A DNA stretch of 64,000 bases from Pseudomonas persica (GTDB lineage Bacteria; Pseudomonadota; Gammaproteobacteria; Pseudomonadales; Pseudomonadaceae). Position 1 is the first letter of the stretch, and the number at the start of each line of letters is the position of its first letter. The translations under genes and the position numbers were made by a program. Below, one piece after another: positions 19,191 to 26,964 of the stretch. The notes beneath the pieces were generated by a model. That model saw only the letters and a program-made list of their open reading frames with translations. It had not been told where the DNA came from and made no database searches. The stretch covers positions 259,000 to 322,999 of the forward strand of contig NZ_OLKL01000033.1 of NCBI RefSeq assembly GCF_900291015.1, written 5' to 3'.

Positions 19191-20345
19191 TCAGTGGCAC
19201 ATGACCCTTTCCATGGCGGGCGGCGACTGCAGGTTGGCGTAACGGCGGCGCAAGCTTTCCACGAACGCATCGGCCGCGCCGTTGCCACCATAGAAATAAA
19301 TCTTGTGCAGGCCACCAAACACCATCTCCTGGTAGCGGCTGGCAACTTCCTCGTCACTCGGGCCCTCGGGCAAGCCCAGATGCAGCGTGAGCTTGTCGCC
19401 TTCGATCGCGAACATCGGCGTGTCCCAGAGAAACTTCGCCGTGCCGGTTCTGGGTAAGCGGACAAACAGGCAGGCATGGTTACCCAGCGAATCGATATCG
19501 CCACCGCGGCGGCGCTTCCACTTCAACAAACCGTCATCCGGGCGCGCCAGGCAAAGACCGATGTCGTAATAATCGAAGCCCTGCTTCAGTGCCCATTCCA
19601 GGGCCATGAAGGTGGTGATCGAGTTCACCTCGCGCAACTTCCGTGCATCGGTAAACACTGCCTCGCAATAGCCAAAACGCAACGTGCTCCAGTAACGCTT
19701 GCCACCGCGCACCACTTCACAACCCAGATGGCAGCCGATCACTTCTTCGCCCAAGGTGATCAAGTCGAGCCGGCCGACGCTGCTGGCAATGCGATACACT
19801 TCCTCAGTGGGAAACTGCGCGGCATGGATACCTTGCCTGGCGCTGGCATAGGGGCGCAGCAGGTCGCGGTCAGCCATGGCGATCTCGTCGTCCGAGCGGG
19901 CCTGGCGCATCTGGTACAGCGGGCGGTTCTTGCGGATGCTGCGCCGCAACTCGCTGTCGTAGCGCGCCGTGATGTCATCCAGCGAGCGCCCGAGCGGCAC
20001 CACGGCGCTCAGGTAATGCGGCACCGACAATGCCCCCGACGTCGGCATTTCACTGACCACCACCACGTGGTTGGCCGCCATCGTCGCGTTTGCACTGTCA
20101 ATTATTGCAGCGCTGCCCTGGCCCTTGCCGGCAATCAGCAGCTTGGCCATTTCCCGTTGCTGCTTTCGGCCAATATAAACAATTTCGTAGGGGCTTTCCT
20201 GCTGCAACCGAAACCTGGCAATTTCCCAACGCCAGAAACAGGCACGCGCCATCACTTCAAGTATCTTGCTGGCCAGGTGTCTCATTTCGTAGCGTATGGA
20301 GGGCGAGATGAGTTTTCGCGCCACTGCCGTCAAGGTCGCTTTCAT
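19191..20345 (-). CDS. GNAT/FemAB-like acyltransferase (BioF2-like)
   Basis: 384 residues. The middle and C-terminal part (about 115-310) reads as a FemAB/BioF2-type N-acyltransferase: SELRRSIRKNRPLYQMRQA, EVIGCHLGCEVVRGGKRYW, NSITTFMALEWALKQGFDYYDIGL, DDGLLKWKRRRGG. Such proteins acylate amino groups of sugars or peptides and are often in polysaccharide loci. First gene of a probable two-gene operon with the GT61 enzyme, so a joint role in decorating a surface glycan is likely but inferred. The upstream 500 bases are clearly A+T-richer than the surroundings. Confidence 0.75.
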   Translation of the reverse strand: MKATLTAVARKLISPSIRYEMRHLASKILEVMARACFWRWEIARFRLQQESPYEIVYIGRKQQREMAKLLIAGKGQGSAAIIDSANATMAANHVVVVSEMPTSGALSVPHYLSAVVPLGRSLDDITARYDSELRRSIRKNRPLYQMRQARSDDEIAMADRDLLRPYASARQGIHAAQFPTEEVYRIASSVGRLDLITLGEEVIGCHLGCEVVRGGKRYWSTLRFGYCEAVFTDARKLREVNSITTFMALEWALKQGFDYYDIGLCLARPDDGLLKWKRRRGGDIDSLGNHACLFVRLPRTGTAKFLWDTPMFAIEGDKLTLHLGLPEGPSDEEVASRYQEMVFGGLHKIYFYGGNGAADAFVESLRRRYANLQSPPAMERVMCH

Positions 20346-20854
20346 TTCTTTTTCGACACCCTTCGCTGTGCCTATGATCTATCGGAAAAGGACAACCATT
20401 CAGCCAAAAGACTTATCATGTTGATATTCAGGAGTTATCCGGCAAGTCCCCATGTCAATTAACAATTTAAGGTGCGCACAAACACTTTAGCAAGTGGCAC
20501 TTTGATTGCATTTCACGAAGGCATTTGGAAGTCTTGTAAAGTTTCATGGCGTCAAATTTCCTGCATGAAAATCTCCCCCAACAAACACTTTTCTATCAAC
20601 CTGCCCACCCGCGTTATTCCCTTAGCACTTGGCAATTGATAAATAACGTTTGATGCCTTCTTTGCATAAAAGAAGCATCGACCTGCCCGCCAACCGCACC
20701 TACCCACCCGGACCTGGATGCCTGCCTGTACAACAGGCAGGCACTTGCGGCCATGTTAAGCCAGACTGGTGTTTTTCCGGCGGCCGGTGCATGCTCGCAG
20801 CTGAAGCGATTCACCTGGCTCGAAACCCGCCCAGCAATGTGAGGTGCAGTACCC
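20346..20854. other. A+T-rich intergenic region between divergent operons, with two hairpins
   Basis: About 510 bases without a convincing gene. The first ~300 bases are unusually A+T-rich for this genome and likely hold the promoter for the acyltransferase/GT61 pair. The second part, leading to the dehydrogenase, holds two stem-loops: 20653-20680 (GATGC-TTCTTT stem with one bulged C) and 20719-20743 (TGCCTGCCTGT/ACAGGCAGGCA, perfect 11-bp stem, 3-base loop). No T-run follows either. They could be leader structures or a small RNA. Confidence 0.5.
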
Positions 20855-22474
20855 ATGGACCGTCTGCTCGATTCACTCTTCCCCAGCGCCGAGAACATCC
20901 CGGAAACCTGGCGCCTGGAAGCCCCCCTTGAACAACGCGACTACCTGGTGAACGGTGAGCTCAGGCGCTGGGACGGCCCCCTGGCCACAGTGCGCAGCCC
21001 GGTCTGGCTCAAGGATGGCAACGATGAGCACCAAGTAGTGCTGGGCAGCGCCCCGCTGCTCGATGCCGACACCGCGCTCACCGCCCTCGATGCCGCTGTG
21101 CAGGCCTACGACAAAGGCCGCGGCGCCTGGCCGAACATGCGCGTGGCCGAGCGCATCCAGCACGTCGAAACCTTCCTGGCACGCATGCGTGAGCAGCGTC
21201 AGGCCGTGGTCAAGCTGCTGATGTGGGAGATCGGCAAGAACCTCAAGGATTCGGAAAAGGAATTCGACCGCACCTGCGACTACATCGTCGACACCATCAA
21301 CGCCCTCAAAGACCTCGACCGCCATTCCAGCCGCTTCGAGCTGGAACAGGGTACGCTGGGCCAGATCCGCCGTGTGCCGCTGGGCGTGGCCCTGTGCATG
21401 GGGCCATACAACTACCCGCTGAACGAAACCTTCACCACGCTGATCCCGGCGCTGATCATGGGCAACACCGTGGTATTCAAGCCGGCCAAGTTCGGCGTGC
21501 TGCTGATTCGGCCGTTGCTCGAAGCCTTCCGTGACAGCTTCCCGCCGGGGGTGATCAACGTCATCTACGGCCGCGGCCGGGAAACGGTGAGCGCGCTGAT
21601 GGCCAGCGGCAACGTCGATGTGTTCGCCTTCATCGGCACGCACAAGGCCGCCAGCGACCTGAAAAAGCTGCACCCGCGCCCGCACCGCCTGCGCGCCGCG
21701 CTGGGTCTGGATGCCAAGAACCCGGGCATCGTGCTGCCTCAGGTGGACCTCGACAACGCCGTCGAAGAGGCAGTCACCGGTGCACTGTCGTTCAATGGTC
21801 AGCGCTGCACGGCGCTGAAAATCCTGTTCGTCCACGAGGACGTGGTCGATGCCTTCCTCGACAAGTTCCAGCGCAAGCTGGCCGCGCTCAAGCCCGGCAT
21901 GCCGTGGGAGCCTGGCGTAGCGCTGACACCGCTGCCCGAGCCCGGCAAGGTCGACTACCTCGACGGCCTGGTCGCCGATGCCACCGCCAAGGGCGCACGT
22001 GTGCTCAACGAAGGCGGTGGGCACAGCCGTGGCTCGTTCTTCTACCCGGCCGTGTTGTACCCGGTAAAGCCCGACATGCGCGTCTACCACGAAGAGCAGT
22101 TCGGCCCGTTGGTGCCGGTGGTGCCTTACCGCGACCTGCAGACGGTGATCGACTATGTACTGGACTCCGACTACGGCCAGCAACTGAGCCTGTTCGGCAA
22201 TGACCCGGCGACCATCGGCAACCTGGTCGACATCTTCGCCAACCAGGTCGGGCGCATCAACATCAACGCGCAATGTCAGCGCGGCCCCGACACTTACCCG
22301 TTCAACGGCCGCAAGAACAGCGCCGAAGGCACCCTGTCGGTACACGACGCCCTGCGTGTATTCTCGATCCGCACGTTGGTCGCAACGCGCTTCCAGGAGG
22401 CCAACAAGGAACTGATCAGCGAGATCATTCGCAACCGGCAGTCAAGCTTCCTGACCACCGACTACATCTTCTGA
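20855..22474 (+). CDS. gapN: NADP-dependent glyceraldehyde-3-phosphate dehydrogenase (GapN-like aldehyde dehydrogenase)
   Basis: 539 residues of the aldehyde dehydrogenase superfamily, non-phosphorylating GapN branch, which would oxidise glyceraldehyde-3-phosphate to 3-phosphoglycerate with NADP. Seen: PYNYPLNETFTTLIPALIMGNTVVFKPAK (core PYNYPLNETF) in the cofactor domain, catalytic Cys in SFNGQRCTALK, EEQFGPLVPVVPY, and the C-terminal QCQRGPDTYPFNGRKNSAEG that GapN proteins share. The segment that is usually LELGGK reads LGLDAKNP, so the classic general-base Glu is not in its usual place. The start at 20855 follows GAGGTGCAG. Monocistronic. Confidence 0.85.
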   Translation: MDRLLDSLFPSAENIPETWRLEAPLEQRDYLVNGELRRWDGPLATVRSPVWLKDGNDEHQVVLGSAPLLDADTALTALDAAVQAYDKGRGAWPNMRVAERIQHVETFLARMREQRQAVVKLLMWEIGKNLKDSEKEFDRTCDYIVDTINALKDLDRHSSRFELEQGTLGQIRRVPLGVALCMGPYNYPLNETFTTLIPALIMGNTVVFKPAKFGVLLIRPLLEAFRDSFPPGVINVIYGRGRETVSALMASGNVDVFAFIGTHKAASDLKKLHPRPHRLRAALGLDAKNPGIVLPQVDLDNAVEEAVTGALSFNGQRCTALKILFVHEDVVDAFLDKFQRKLAALKPGMPWEPGVALTPLPEPGKVDYLDGLVADATAKGARVLNEGGGHSRGSFFYPAVLYPVKPDMRVYHEEQFGPLVPVVPYRDLQTVIDYVLDSDYGQQLSLFGNDPATIGNLVDIFANQVGRININAQCQRGPDTYPFNGRKNSAEGTLSVHDALRVFSIRTLVATRFQEANKELISEIIRNRQSSFLTTDYIF

Positions 22475-22585
22475 ACGGCCGCGCTTATAGAGAATCGATC
22501 TATCACCCCTGTCGATTTTCCATCTGCGCAAACGACTCTAAGCAACAGGGCGTCCACCGACGCCCACTTCCAAGGAGAGTCGAAC

Positions 22586-23053
22586 ATGGCAGCCAAACCC
22601 ATCCCCGAAGGCCAGCGCAGCATCACGCCCTACCTGGCCATCAACGACGCCGCCAAGGCCATCGAGTTCTACAAGAAGGCCTTCGCTGCCGTCGAGATGT
22701 TCCGCCTCGACGCCCCGGACGGCCGCGTCGGCCATGCCGAGCTGAAGATCGGTGACTCGTCGCTGATGCTTGGCGACCCGTGCGATATGGAGGGTGGCCT
22801 CACCGCCAGCCAGAAACTCGGCGGCGCAGGCGTAGGCCTGCACCTGTATGTCGAGGACTGCGACAAGGTCTACGCCCAGGCCCTGGCGGCCGGCGCCACC
22901 CAGCTGCGTGCGGTGACGGACCAGTTCTACGGCGACCGCAGCGGCACCCTGAAGGACCCGTTCGGCAACATCTGGTTCGTTTCCACCCACAAAGAGGACC
23001 TGACTCCCGACGAAATTCGCGCCCGCGCGGCGCAGATGTTCGCTGGCAACTGA
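22586..23053 (+). CDS. VOC-family protein, PhnB-like
   Basis: 155 residues with one glyoxalase/bleomycin-resistance fold. Start MAAKPIPEGQRSITPYLAINDAAKAIEFYKKAF (core ITPYLAINDAAKAIEFYKKA) is typical of the PhnB/YdcM-like VOC group. DRSGTLKDPFGNIWFVSTH provides the C-terminal metal-side strand. Excellent Shine-Dalgarno AAGGAGAG before the ATG. Biochemical role of this subgroup is unknown. Confidence 0.85.
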   Translation: MAAKPIPEGQRSITPYLAINDAAKAIEFYKKAFAAVEMFRLDAPDGRVGHAELKIGDSSLMLGDPCDMEGGLTASQKLGGAGVGLHLYVEDCDKVYAQALAAGATQLRAVTDQFYGDRSGTLKDPFGNIWFVSTHKEDLTPDEIRARAAQMFAGN

Positions 23054-23116
23054 GCGGTAAGTTGAAAGCGGCGCGACTTTGCCTGAAGCTTGGAGCTCGT
23101 AGCTGGGAGCTGCTTC

Positions 23117-24298
23117 ATGCGAATCATCGACAAAACCGCCGCACAGGTTCGTAGCCTGACCCCTGCAGAAGAGGAGCTGCTGGTCGGCTTTGCCACCGGC
23201 AGCCTCACCGGCCCACGCCTGCTGCAGGCCAACCAGTTGCTGATGAAGGTGCGCAACGCCAACCAGTGGCTGGCCTGCGACTGCCGTAACGATGCCCTGC
23301 CGGTGCTCAATGTCACCCTCAACGGCAATACCGGTACGCTGTTTCTCAAGAACAACCCGGGTACCGCCGAGCACGCACCCGGCTGTCCGTTCACCAAGGA
23401 CGAGCGAGAAGCGGCCGAGCGCGAAAACGACCCTGCGCCACCCGCTGCCTGGCTGCCGCCCGACACACCATTGCGCCTGATCGGCGACTTCCGCAGCGGC
23501 ACCACCAGCGGCGGCGGCGATGGCAGCGAAAGGCGTGAACAACAGCGCCTGCTGTCACTGCTGCTGACCTGGATCGAAACCAGCGGCCTCAACCTGTATG
23601 CCACACACCTGAAAAAGGACCTGACTGGGCAATTTGCCGAGTTGCGCAGCGTGGCCAGCCGCTATCCGCTGCTGGAGCGGGTGCCTGCCAGCAACTACCT
23701 GGAAACCCGCCTGGACATGAAGCACATGATGATGCTCAAGTCCCGCCTGCGCGAAGCCACGGTGTTCGGCAACCACCGCCGCCACGGCCTGCTGCTGGAC
23801 TGCGTGGACCAGATCAAAGGGCGCAAGCTGTTCAACAACCGCAGTGAAGACGGCTTCGACTTCCAGGGCCACCACCTGTACTGGGGCGGCAACCGCACCG
23901 CCGGGCCGTTGCTGGCCTTGGCGCTATACTCGCCGACCAGTGCCGGCAGCCATTTCTACGAGCTGATCCATGTGGCCAGCGTGCCGGTGCTGTCCCGCGC
24001 CCACCTGTTCCCGGTGTATCGCGACGAAGAACGCGAGCCGCTCAAGGCCCTGGTATCACTGGTCGACTGGATGGCCAGCAAGGGCGTGAAAGTGCAGATG
24101 CGCCGCCCGGTGATCGGCGGCCAGGTGATGGATGAGCTGGTAATGACCTCGGACCAGGACCGGGTATTGTCGGTGTCGTTGCTGGAACAACCCATCGGCC
24201 CCGAGCCGGATACCGAGAACTTCAAGCGCTACGCCGACTTCAAGAGCCTGGAAACCTTCCGCAAATTCGTTGCCGGCTTCTTCATGCGTGAGCGCTGA
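23117..24298 (+). CDS. Conserved-looking protein of unknown function with a Cys-x-Cys...Cys motif
   Basis: 393 residues, no signal or TM. I do not recognise the family (DUF1173-like is possible). Visible: a helical N-terminus (LTPAEEELLVGFATGSLTGPRLLQANQLLMKV), then CDCRNDALPVLNVT and HAPGCPFTKDEREAAE, where three or four Cys/His residues could bind zinc much as in SWIM-type or small zinc ribbons. A Gly/Ser linker (about residue 130, SGTTSGGGDG) separates it from a C-terminal domain with ETRLDMKHMMMLKSRLREATVFG and a long beta-rich part. ATG at 23117 with GGGAGC upstream. 63 bases after the VOC gene, possibly cotranscribed. Confidence 0.7.
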   Translation: MRIIDKTAAQVRSLTPAEEELLVGFATGSLTGPRLLQANQLLMKVRNANQWLACDCRNDALPVLNVTLNGNTGTLFLKNNPGTAEHAPGCPFTKDEREAAERENDPAPPAAWLPPDTPLRLIGDFRSGTTSGGGDGSERREQQRLLSLLLTWIETSGLNLYATHLKKDLTGQFAELRSVASRYPLLERVPASNYLETRLDMKHMMMLKSRLREATVFGNHRRHGLLLDCVDQIKGRKLFNNRSEDGFDFQGHHLYWGGNRTAGPLLALALYSPTSAGSHFYELIHVASVPVLSRAHLFPVYRDEEREPLKALVSLVDWMASKGVKVQMRRPVIGGQVMDELVMTSDQDRVLSVSLLEQPIGPEPDTENFKRYADFKSLETFRKFVAGFFMRER

Positions 24299-24403
24299 GC
24301 CCATCTACCGGCACACACGAAACCTTGCAGGAGCAACTGTATGGCCCAGCCCTTTGGGCTGCGCTGTCGCATAGAGAACTGAATTCGCAAGCGGTCCGTG
24401 CAT

Positions 24404-24493
24404 CCTGTGGGAGCGGCTTTAGCCGCGAAGAATCCAACGCGGTGCATGGCACCGGCTGCGCCGGTGTTCGCGGCTAAAGCCGCTCCCACAGGG
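24404..24493. repeat. REP pair (inverted), GTGGGAGCGGCTTTAGCCGCGAA type
   Basis: Two opposed copies (about 24404-24429 and 24467-24493) around a short spacer that itself contains ACCGGC/GCCGGT. A third, single element of the other REP type (GAGAGCTGGCTTGCCGGCGAT) follows at about 24529-24549. Lies between the convergent ends of the unknown gene and ilvA and probably serves as the shared transcription stop. Confidence 0.8.
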
Positions 24494-24581
24494 CCCCTGC
24501 TAATTCAACGAGTTATGTGCAGTTCTATGAGAGCTGGCTTGCCGGCGATGAGGCCCGTACAGGCTGCATGAGGTTTGCATA

Positions 24582-26156
24582 TCAGCCCAGGAACAGCGTG
24601 TACGCCGGGTTGTCGGTCTCATCCCAGTACCGGTACCCCATCTCATCCAGCGCCAACGGCAACCCCGCCAACTCATCCCCCGGCACTTCCAGCGCCGCGA
24701 AAACCCGGGCCTCTGCCGCGCCATGGTTGCGGTAATGGAACAGGCTGATGTTCCAACGCTTGCCAAGCCGCTCCAGAAAGCCCAGCAAGGCCCCCGGGCG
24801 CTCGGGGAATTCGAAGCGCAGCACCCGCTCGTCAGCCCCGGGCGCAGCATGGCCACCCACGGTATGCCGTACATGCAGTTTGGCCAGTTCGTTGTCGGTC
24901 AGGTCCAGTACGCGGTAGCCCTGTCCGCGCAGGCTGGCCAGCAACTGTTCGCGTGGGTCGTGCACAGGATGGGTCTGCACTCCCACGAACAGGCGCGCCG
25001 CCTTGCCAGGGTAATAGCGGTAGTTGAACTCGGTGATCTGCCGCTTGCCCAGGGCCTGGCAGAAGGCGCGGAAGCTGCCCGGCTGTTCGGGAATGGTGAC
25101 AGCGATGATCGCCTCGCGCTGCTCGCCCAGCTCGGCACGCTCGGCCACATGGCGCAGGCGGTCGAAGTTGACATTGGCCCCGGAGTCGATGGCCACCAGG
25201 GTCTGCCCCTGCACGCCGTCGCGCGCCACGTACTTCTTGATCCCGGCCACGGCCAGGGCGCCGGACGGCTCGGTGATCGAGCGGGTGTCATCATAGATAT
25301 CCTTGATCGCCGCGCACAGCTCATCACTGCTCACAGTCACCACTTCGTCAACGAAGTGCCGGCACAGCTCGAAGCAATGGGCGCCGATCTGCGCCACCGC
25401 CACACCATCGGCGAAGGTGCCGACCTGCGGCAGGATCACCCGCTCACCGGCCGCCATGGCGGCCTGCAGGCAGTTGGAATCTTCCGGCTCGACGCCGATC
25501 ACCTTCACCTCAGGGCGCAGGTACTTCACATAGGCGGCAATGCCGGCAATCAGCCCTCCGCCACCCACCGGCACGAAGATGGCGTCCAGCGCACCCGGGC
25601 GCTGGCGCAGGATCTCCATGGCCACGGTGCCCTGCCCGGCGATCACATCCGGGTCGTCGAATGGCGGCACGAAGGTGGCACCTTCGCTGTCGGCCAGTTT
25701 CAGCGCGTGGGCCAAGGCATGGGGGAAGCTCTCACCGTGCAGCACTACATGGCCACCGCGCGAACGTACCCCTTCCACCTTCAGCGACGGCGTGGTGGTA
25801 GGCATGACGATGGTGGCCCTGATGCCCAGATGCGATGCCGCCAGGGCCACGCCCTGGGCATGGTTGCCCGCAGAGGCGGTGATCACCCCACGCTCACGCT
25901 GCGCGGTACTCAGCCGTGACAGGCGGGTGTAGGCACCACGGATCTTGAACGAGAAGGTAGGCTGCAGGTCTTCCCGCTTGAGCAACACCTGGTTGCCCAG
26001 GCCGGCAGACAACGCCGGCGCAGCTTGCAGGGGCGTTTCGATGGCCAGGTCGTACACCGGGGCGGCAAGAATGCGCCGCACCTGCTCCGACAGCAGTTGC
26101 TGGGGGGTGACAACGATGTCATGTGGGCTACGAGGGCTGACGCTGAAGCTGGTCAT
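24582..26156 (-). CDS. ilvA: Biosynthetic threonine ammonia-lyase
   Basis: 524 residues, the usual length for the biosynthetic enzyme. Deaminates threonine to 2-oxobutanoate, the first step to isoleucine. PLP-binding Lys71 in FSFKIRGAY, glycine loop VPVGGGGLIAGIA for the phosphate, and two C-terminal ACT-like domains (about 345-425 and 440-524), the sites of isoleucine inhibition and valine activation. ATG with AAGGAGT upstream. The 5' leader (26157-26311) encodes an isoleucine-rich peptide and a terminator, so expression is probably controlled by ribosome-mediated attenuation (see separate entries). Confidence 0.96.
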   Translation of the reverse strand: MTSFSVSPRSPHDIVVTPQQLLSEQVRRILAAPVYDLAIETPLQAAPALSAGLGNQVLLKREDLQPTFSFKIRGAYTRLSRLSTAQRERGVITASAGNHAQGVALAASHLGIRATIVMPTTTPSLKVEGVRSRGGHVVLHGESFPHALAHALKLADSEGATFVPPFDDPDVIAGQGTVAMEILRQRPGALDAIFVPVGGGGLIAGIAAYVKYLRPEVKVIGVEPEDSNCLQAAMAAGERVILPQVGTFADGVAVAQIGAHCFELCRHFVDEVVTVSSDELCAAIKDIYDDTRSITEPSGALAVAGIKKYVARDGVQGQTLVAIDSGANVNFDRLRHVAERAELGEQREAIIAVTIPEQPGSFRAFCQALGKRQITEFNYRYYPGKAARLFVGVQTHPVHDPREQLLASLRGQGYRVLDLTDNELAKLHVRHTVGGHAAPGADERVLRFEFPERPGALLGFLERLGKRWNISLFHYRNHGAAEARVFAALEVPGDELAGLPLALDEMGYRYWDETDNPAYTLFLG

Positions 26157-26190
26157 CGAAACTCCTTGGCTGTGTTCACGTTGCCCAGGA

Positions 26191-26224
26191 GTCAGAGAGA
26201 AGAAACCCGCCTCCAGGGCGGGTT
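26191..26224 (-). terminator. Attenuator terminator in the ilvA leader
   Basis: On the minus strand AACCCGCC (26224-26217), loop CTGGA, GGCGGGTT (26211-26204), then the T-rich run TTTCTTCTCTCT. A competing stem is available: GGCGGG at 26249-26244, in the last codons of the leader peptide, can pair with the CCCGCC of the terminator's first arm. Ribosome stalling on the upstream Ile codons would leave GGCGGG free and prevent termination. Confidence 0.8.
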
Positions 26225-26239
26225 CGGTGCACGTACGCG

Positions 26240-26302
26240 CTAGCCCGCCAAGCTGATAATGGCGGTAATAATAATGGCGTTGAGGTGCGGGACAGTATTC
26301 AT
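26240..26302 (-). CDS. ilvA leader peptide (attenuation peptide)
   Basis: 20 codons encoding MNTVPHLNAIIITAIISLAG. Five of them are Ile (three in a row, then two), with Thr, Val and Leu codons too, which is the signature of branched-chain amino-acid attenuation leaders. It ends 15 bases before the terminator stem starts and its last codons hold the antiterminator arm. No Shine-Dalgarno precedes the ATG. A promoter-like element ends only 9 bases upstream, so the transcript may be leaderless. Too short for normal gene finders. Confidence 0.8.
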   Translation of the reverse strand: MNTVPHLNAIIITAIISLAG

Positions 26303-26311
26303 GAGCAGGAA

Positions 26312-26339
26312 CTTAGCCGGTAGTACGGCACAAAGTCAA
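26312..26339 (-). promoter_or_regulatory. Putative sigma-70 promoter of the ilvA leader
   Basis: TTGACT (26339-26334, 5 of 6 to the -35 consensus), a 16-base spacer, and GCTAAG (26317-26312, keeps the TAA core of the -10). The -35 overlaps the stop codon of the upstream PACE gene. The -10 is poor, so this is a moderate call supported by its position before the leader peptide. Confidence 0.5.
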
Positions 26340-26767
26340 CACTTCGCCTGCTGCGCCGAAAGCGGCACATCGAACACCTTGTCGAAGCCCCACTGGAAGA
26401 CAAACGCGTACACGAAGAAGAACACGAACAACGCCAGGTTGGTCAACAACGCCGCCCACAGGCTGACATCCAGCCAATACGCCACCAGCGGCAGCAGGAT
26501 CAGCACCAGCCCGCCCTCGAAGCCCAACGCATGCAGCAGGCGCCGCAAGAAAGTGCGCTCACGCTGGTGCTGACGGGCTTCCCAGCGCTCGAACAGCCAG
26601 TTGTAGGCCATGTTCCAGCTCATCGCAATGCCCGACATCAACACCGACAGCACGGTCGACTGTGCCATGCCGGCACCGAACGCCAACTCCAGTGCAGGCG
26701 CCACGCAGGCGACGGCGATAGCTTCGTAAAGAATGGCCTGGACGATCTTGCGTGCCTTGCCTTGCAT
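26336..26767 (-). CDS. PACE-family (AceI-like) multidrug/biocide efflux protein
   Basis: 143 residues: four TM helices in two tandem bacterial-transmembrane-pair units, the PACE architecture. First unit has KARKIVQAILYEAIAVACVAPALE (core ILYEAIAVACVAPALE, with the conserved membrane Glu) and WNMAYNWLFERWE; the second has RLLHALGFEGGLVLILLPLVAYWL (core HALGFEGGLVLILLPLVAYW) and WGFDKVFD. AGGGAG seven bases before the ATG at 26767 supports this start; the 17-codon upstream extension is spurious. Divergent from the nfr operon. Confidence 0.88.
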   Translation of the reverse strand: MQGKARKIVQAILYEAIAVACVAPALELAFGAGMAQSTVLSVLMSGIAMSWNMAYNWLFERWEARQHQRERTFLRRLLHALGFEGGLVLILLPLVAYWLDVSLWAALLTNLALFVFFFVYAFVFQWGFDKVFDVPLSAQQAKC

Positions 26768-26928
26768 GTTCAGCTCCCTGGTTAAACGACCTGTAAAGCT
26801 ACAAGAAGTGGCCCACAAGAAAAAGCCGGAAATTTGGACAACCCCGCGTTCGGCTGCTTGTATCTATCCAGTACAAACGGCGACATGTCGTACAGCTTCG
26901 TCCAGGGAATCGAACGAGGATTAAGACG

Positions 26929-26964
26929 ATGGCCCCCCCCTTCCTGCCGGTGACCGGCTCATGA
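26929..26964 (+). CDS. Tiny upstream ORF with C8 tract, coupled to nfrB
   Basis: 11 codons (MAPPFLPVTGS), ATG with GAGG eight bases upstream, which is the only good ribosome site in front of nfrB. Its TGA overlaps the nfrB ATG (ATGA). A run of eight C (26933-26940) lies just after its start; one more C would fuse it in frame to nfrB. Either a translational-coupling leader or a slippage switch. Confidence 0.45.
   Translation: MAPPFLPVTGS

Noticed and set aside
26855..26885. LexA-like or TTGTA-N-TACAA palindrome before the nfr operon
   Set aside because: The half sites do not fit the CTG-N10-CAG SOS box, and TTGTA/TACAA alone is too short to claim an operator.
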